A DNA stretch of 26,198 bases. Source: Bacillota bacterium (GTDB lineage: Bacteria > Bacillota_E > JAJZYS01 > JAJYTV01). Location: contig JAJZVM010000049.1 in NCBI GenBank assembly GCA_021845645.1, forward strand, positions 1 to 26,198, written 5' to 3'. A model generated the notes under the pieces. It was not told the DNA's origin, did no database searches, and was given only the letters and a program-made list of their open reading frames with translations. This document shows positions 23,354 to 26,198 of this stretch, piece after piece (the first letter of the stretch is position 1; each line of letters starts with the position of its first letter). Both the position numbers and the translations under genes were made by a program.

Positions 23354-24481
23354 CTAGCGCCGGGACGCGCTGCGCTCGGGCTCCAGGACGGTCTCGCCGA
23401 CCGGCAGGTAGGTCCAGCGGTCGTTGAGGCGGTAGGTGGCCAGCACGGCCACCGCGATGCCGACCAGCTGGTCCAGCAGGTCGAACTGCAGCCCCATTGC
23501 GCGCAGGACGAGGAGCACGAGCCACGTGATCAGGGTGCCGGTCTCGGAAACGAGCAGGTAGCGGAGCGCATGCCGCCAAAGGTTCGCCGAACGGTAGCGG
23601 TCCCGCCAAGTGATCGTGGTGTTCCAAAGGAAGTTCCATGCAATGGCAGCGTTTGAGGCGATCGGCGATGCAAGAAGGGCGGCGTGCTGCACGCCCTGGA
23701 GCAGGTCGCTCGTCAGAAGGGCGAACAGGGCCGCGTTCACCGCGACGCCGGTTCCGCCGACCAGCGCGAACAGGAAAAAGCGGGTGTTCTCGGGATGCAC
23801 CGTGATGAGATCGAGCAGCTGGCGCAGGTAGTCGACCTGCGTCTTCCAGCCCAGCTTGGACTGGTTGGCCGAACGTTCGGCAAAGCTGTACGGCACCTCG
23901 ACCGTGCGTTGCACCCGACCGCGCACCAGCAGTTCCAGCAGGATCTTGAAGCCCTTTGGCTTCGACCCGAGCAATGGCAGGACCGCCTCGCGGGTCGCCA
24001 GGAAGTAGCCCGACATCGGGTCGCTGGTGGCGCGGCTCTCGCGCAGCATCAAGTGGGCGAGGGCCCTGCCGCCGAGCGACAGGCTGCGGCGGATGGGGCC
24101 GTCGAGGCCGCCCGGGCTGCCGCCGGCGATGTAGCGCGACGGCACGACGACGTCGGCCCGGCGCTGCCGCTGCGCCTGGAGCATTTGCGGCAGGATCTCG
24201 GGCGGGTGCTGCAGGTCTGCGTCCATCACGGCCACAAGGTCGCCCTGGGCGGCGCCGAACCCTGCGATCACCGCGGTCGAAAGGCCGCGTTCGCGGCGGT
24301 GCAAGAGGCGCACGCGAGGGTCCTCCGCCGCGATGCGGGCGATTTCGCGTGTCGTTTCATCCACGCTGTCGTCGACAAAGATGATCTCGTATTCCTCGGC
24401 GGATAACGCGCGGCTCACCCGCTCGTAGAGCGGATGGATATTGTCTCGTTCGTTGAAGGTCGGAATGATCAACGAGAGCAC
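23354..24481 (-). CDS. DPM1-like glycosyltransferase fused to GtrA-like membrane domain
   Basis: 375 residues. Residues 1 to about 225 form a family 2 transferase of the dolichol-phosphate-mannose-synthase type: LSLIIPTFNERDNI, IIFVDDSVDETT, VAVMDADLQHPPEI, VVPSRY, DPMSGYFLATRE and FAERSANQSKLGWK. From about 230 a GtrA-like domain of four membrane segments follows, starting FFLFALVGGTGVAVN. The pair is known in bacterial polyprenyl-phosphate hexose synthases, where the GtrA part helps position or flip the lipid-linked sugar. Start GTG at 24481 with GGAGG six bases upstream. First gene of the glycan cluster, 23 bases after the predicted transcription start. Confidence 0.92.
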   Translation of the reverse strand: MLSLIIPTFNERDNIHPLYERVSRALSAEEYEIIFVDDSVDETTREIARIAAEDPRVRLLHRRERGLSTAVIAGFGAAQGDLVAVMDADLQHPPEILPQMLQAQRQRRADVVVPSRYIAGGSPGGLDGPIRRSLSLGGRALAHLMLRESRATSDPMSGYFLATREAVLPLLGSKPKGFKILLELLVRGRVQRTVEVPYSFAERSANQSKLGWKTQVDYLRQLLDLITVHPENTRFFLFALVGGTGVAVNAALFALLTSDLLQGVQHAALLASPIASNAAIAWNFLWNTTITWRDRYRSANLWRHALRYLLVSETGTLITWLVLLVLRAMGLQFDLLDQLVGIAVAVLATYRLNDRWTYLPVGETVLEPERSASRR

Positions 24482-24510
24482 ATAAGCCCTCCTCGCTGCG
24501 GTCCGGGGTC

Positions 24511-24519
24511 ATTCTAGCA
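24511..24519 (-). promoter_or_regulatory. Extended -10 promoter of the glycan cluster
   Basis: Minus strand TGC then TAGAAT (24516-24511; five of six to TATAAT) forms an extended -10 element, with no matching -35. Transcription would begin near 24504, leaving a short leader before the GTG at 24481. It resembles the TGC-TATATT element before pspA. Confidence 0.45.
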
Positions 24520-24600
24520 TCGGGCGCCGCGAGATAGCCTGAGAACCGCCTAAAAGTGCCATCGGTCATCTAGCCTGCCCGCCCGCGCTGGCTGGCATGC

Positions 24601-24628
24601 CGACGGCCCGCCGATCGGCGGGCCGTCG
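24601..24628 (-). terminator. Perfect palindrome after pspAB, probable terminator
   Basis: A 28-base perfect palindrome centred on GATC, with arms rich in GGCCCGCC, starts 24 bases beyond the pspAB stop. It would form a very stable hairpin in the htpX-pspAB transcript. There is no T-run, as at the hairpin at 16971-17003. Confidence 0.65.
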
Positions 24629-24651
24629 CACGACAGGATCGCGTCGGGGTC

Positions 24652-25218
24652 TCATGGGCCGAGCGGGTTGTCCCAGAGGGGATACCAGCGCTCGAGTTCG
24701 GGCTCGATCGGCACCAGCGCCGTGAGTAGTGTTTGCAGCTGAAGCTCCCTCGCCTCGTCGCGGTCCTTGCCCGACGTCGGGTGAAACGGGTAGAAGCGTC
24801 CCCGCTTGTAATTGTAGACGAGAAACGTCGTGCCGCCGCGATCCTGGAAGGGGAAGAGGGCGGCGAGCAGGGCGCCGCCGTAGCCCTGGTCGGAAAGCGT
24901 GTCGCCAAGGGCGTGCAGGCCGGTCAGCACGTCGTCCGCCCCACCGCGCAGCAGGATCCAGTGGAAGTTCTCCCTGTCGTCCGAAAGCTCGAGTGCGAGA
25001 TGGTGCTCGTCGGCGTAGAGGTGCGTCACGTCCTCAGCCTGCTTCAGGGCGTCGGTGAACGCCTGCTCCTCGCTCGGGCGGCAACAGACCGCGCCAGCGC
25101 CGGCGAAGACGAGTCCCTTCGCCTCGAAGTCCGGCAGGCTGGCGCCAAGCCGGAAGAACGGGTCGAACTGCGGCTTTTTGAGGCGTGTGCGCCCGAACAG
25201 GGCGTCGAAGAAGCTCAA
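24652..25218 (-). CDS. pspAB: PspA-associated protein PspAB
   Basis: 188-residue soluble protein matching PspAB: opening MSFFDALFGRTRLKKP, then GAVCCRPSEEQAF, a central beta-rich part, LAALFPFQDRGG, LVYNYKRGRFYPFHPT and the ending PIEPELERWYPLWD. PspAB is encoded next to htpX in many Gram-positive bacteria and is linked to PspA by gene neighbourhood, but its biochemistry is not known. The start is TTG at 25218 with GGAG eight bases upstream, overlapping the htpX stop as TTGA. The open frame continues upstream, so the longest possible start is misleading. A hairpin follows the gene. Confidence 0.9.
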   Translation of the reverse strand: MSFFDALFGRTRLKKPQFDPFFRLGASLPDFEAKGLVFAGAGAVCCRPSEEQAFTDALKQAEDVTHLYADEHHLALELSDDRENFHWILLRGGADDVLTGLHALGDTLSDQGYGGALLAALFPFQDRGGTTFLVYNYKRGRFYPFHPTSGKDRDEARELQLQTLLTALVPIEPELERWYPLWDNPLGP

Positions 25219-26102
25219 CGGTTGATCTCCTGTTCGAGGCGCCGCAGGTGGTCCAGGCGGTGCTCGAGGGTCGGGTGGGTCTGGAACAGCTCGTAGATCG
25301 CGCTCTGTGTCGCCACCGGCACGATGAAGAGCGCCTGCAGAGTCTCGGCGTGGCGCAGGTCCTTGCGCGGAATGCGGCTGTGCTGTTGCAACTTGACGAG
25401 CGCGGACATGAGCTGCGACGGCTGTCCTGTCAGGATGGCCGAGCCGCGATCCGCCGCATACTCGCGGTAGCGCGAGAAGGCGCGGATGAGGAAGAACGAC
25501 ACGATCCAGACGATGAACGATGCGAGGTAGACGAGCGCCGCGTTGCCGCTGTCCCTGCGGTTGCCCCCGAAGCCGCCCATGGGCATGAACCAGAACGCCA
25601 TCTGTACGATGTAGGATGCGACGGTGGCGAAGAAGCTCGCCATGGTGATCAGCGCCATATCGCGGTTGTGCACGTGTGTGATCTCGTGCGCGAGGACGGC
25701 TTCCACCTCGCCGGGCGTCAGCCGCTGCATGAGTCCTGTCGTCACCGCGACGACGGCGTGGCGCGGCGAGCGCCCCGTGGCGAAGGCGTTCGGCATGTCG
25801 GTGCGCATGACGGCGATCCTGGGGTTGGGGATGTCCGCCAGCTGGGCGAGCCTCGCCACCATCTGTTCGAGCTCGGGGTCCTCCCCGGGTCGCAGCATCT
25901 GGGCGCCCATCGTCGCGAGGATCAGCTGGTCGGAGAAGTAGTACTGCACCAGCAGCAGACCGCCGGCGAAGACGACCACGCCGAAGAAGCCGACCCCCGC
26001 CCGCAGCAGAACCCATACGAAAAGGGTGTAGAGCGCAGCCAGCAGCAAAAGCGAGAAGAGCATTCTGACATTCAGACCGACGTCTGGACGAAGCCGCCGC
26101 AC
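25215..26102 (-). CDS. htpX: HtpX family membrane zinc metalloprotease (M48)
   Basis: 295 residues. Two N-terminal membrane segments (about 13-55), then ADIPNPRIAVMRTDMPNAFATG, the zinc-binding HEITH with His139, Glu140 and His143, two more hydrophobic segments at about 155-210, and REYAADR supplying the third zinc ligand. HtpX degrades damaged inner-membrane proteins. A short C-terminal part contains THPTLEHRLDHL. Start GTG at 26102 with GGGAGG seven bases upstream. Translationally coupled to pspAB downstream; together with pspA-pspAA at 9361-10340 it completes a membrane quality-control set. Confidence 0.95.
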   Translation of the reverse strand: MRRLRPDVGLNVRMLFSLLLLAALYTLFVWVLLRAGVGFFGVVVFAGGLLLVQYYFSDQLILATMGAQMLRPGEDPELEQMVARLAQLADIPNPRIAVMRTDMPNAFATGRSPRHAVVAVTTGLMQRLTPGEVEAVLAHEITHVHNRDMALITMASFFATVASYIVQMAFWFMPMGGFGGNRRDSGNAALVYLASFIVWIVSFFLIRAFSRYREYAADRGSAILTGQPSQLMSALVKLQQHSRIPRKDLRHAETLQALFIVPVATQSAIYELFQTHPTLEHRLDHLRRLEQEINR

Positions 26103-26136
26103 GGCGTTCCCTCCCGCCCGGGTTCAGTTCTCACGA

Positions 26137-26150
26137 CACAAAGTATTGTG
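26137..26150. promoter_or_regulatory. Inverted repeat CACAA-N4-TTGTG at the htpX promoter
   Basis: Perfect five-base arms with a four-base centre AGTA, an AT-rich patch in GC-rich surroundings. It covers the predicted -10 of htpX, as an operator would. The regulator is unknown. Confidence 0.35.
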
Positions 26151-26173
26151 CGCCTTGCGCCTGCCTGCCTCAA
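26145..26173 (-). promoter_or_regulatory. Possible promoter of htpX-pspAB
   Basis: Minus strand TTGAGG (26173-26168) and CACAAT (26150-26145), four of six matches each, are 17 bases apart. They lie about 40 bases before the htpX GTG and overlap the inverted repeat at 26137-26150. Confidence 0.35.
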
Positions 26174-26198
26174 GACGTGTGCAGACGCCGGCCCTTCG

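Noticed and set aside
25219..26016. Upstream extension of the pspAB frame over htpX
   Set aside because: The added part is an out-of-frame shadow of htpX; TTG 25218 has a ribosome site and fits the family start.

Overview
The window is GC-rich DNA (roughly two thirds G+C) with tightly packed genes. It has strong Shine-Dalgarno sites and many GTG and TTG starts. The Bacillus-type oxidase set (CtaF, a CtaM/YozB-like DUF420 protein, lipoprotein-type CtaC with fused cytochrome c), a YtrA-type GntR regulator and several lipobox proteins suggest a GC-rich aerobic member of the Bacillota (Thermaerobacter, Symbiobacterium or Sulfobacillus-like). The PspA/PspAA and HtpX/PspAB sets also occur in Actinomycetota and Chloroflexota, so those stay possible. 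No rRNA, tRNA, CRISPR array or insertion sequence was recognised.

Layout. (1) 1-7019, minus strand: one aerobic respiration operon, ctaC-ctaD-ctaE-ctaF-ctaB-DUF420-ctaA, followed by a lipoprotein gene cut by the window edge. It encodes a caa3-type cytochrome c oxidase plus heme O/heme A synthesis and an assembly factor. (2) 7020-7285: divergent control region with a good promoter for the cta operon and three copies of CATNTGGAC. (3) 7286-8101, plus strand: a degenerate Mrp-like ATPase that overlaps the convergent isoaspartyl dipeptidase gene (7996-9240, minus). (4) 9361-10340: pspA-pspAA membrane-stress pair. (5) 10474/10501-11598: an HD-GYP paralogue with a damaged HD pair. (6) 11873-15694: a promoter and YtrA-like operator driving ABC ATPase, two ABC-2 permeases, a GntR regulator and a second ABC ATPase. 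(7) 15843-16967: an HD-GYP protein with intact motifs, closed by a strong hairpin. (8) 17004-24481, minus strand: a surface-glycan cluster with a DPM-like transferase fused to GtrA, a PIG-V-like mannosyltransferase, a UDP-sulfoquinovose synthase, an AglD/LPG-synthase-type membrane protein, a DUF2304-GT2 fusion and a large GT-C-like membrane protein. (9) 24652-26102, minus strand: htpX-pspAB, the other half of the PspA membrane-quality system.

The most interesting content is four things. The sulfoquinovose synthase sits among polyprenyl-phosphate-type transferases in what looks like a non-phototroph. The divergent control region of the oxidase operon carries a repeated motif. An Mrp relative has lost its key lysines and its cysteine pair. 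One HD-GYP gene appears to have ACG where its paralogue has its start codon. Most long reading frames on the strand opposite these genes are GC-rich shadows and are not annotated.
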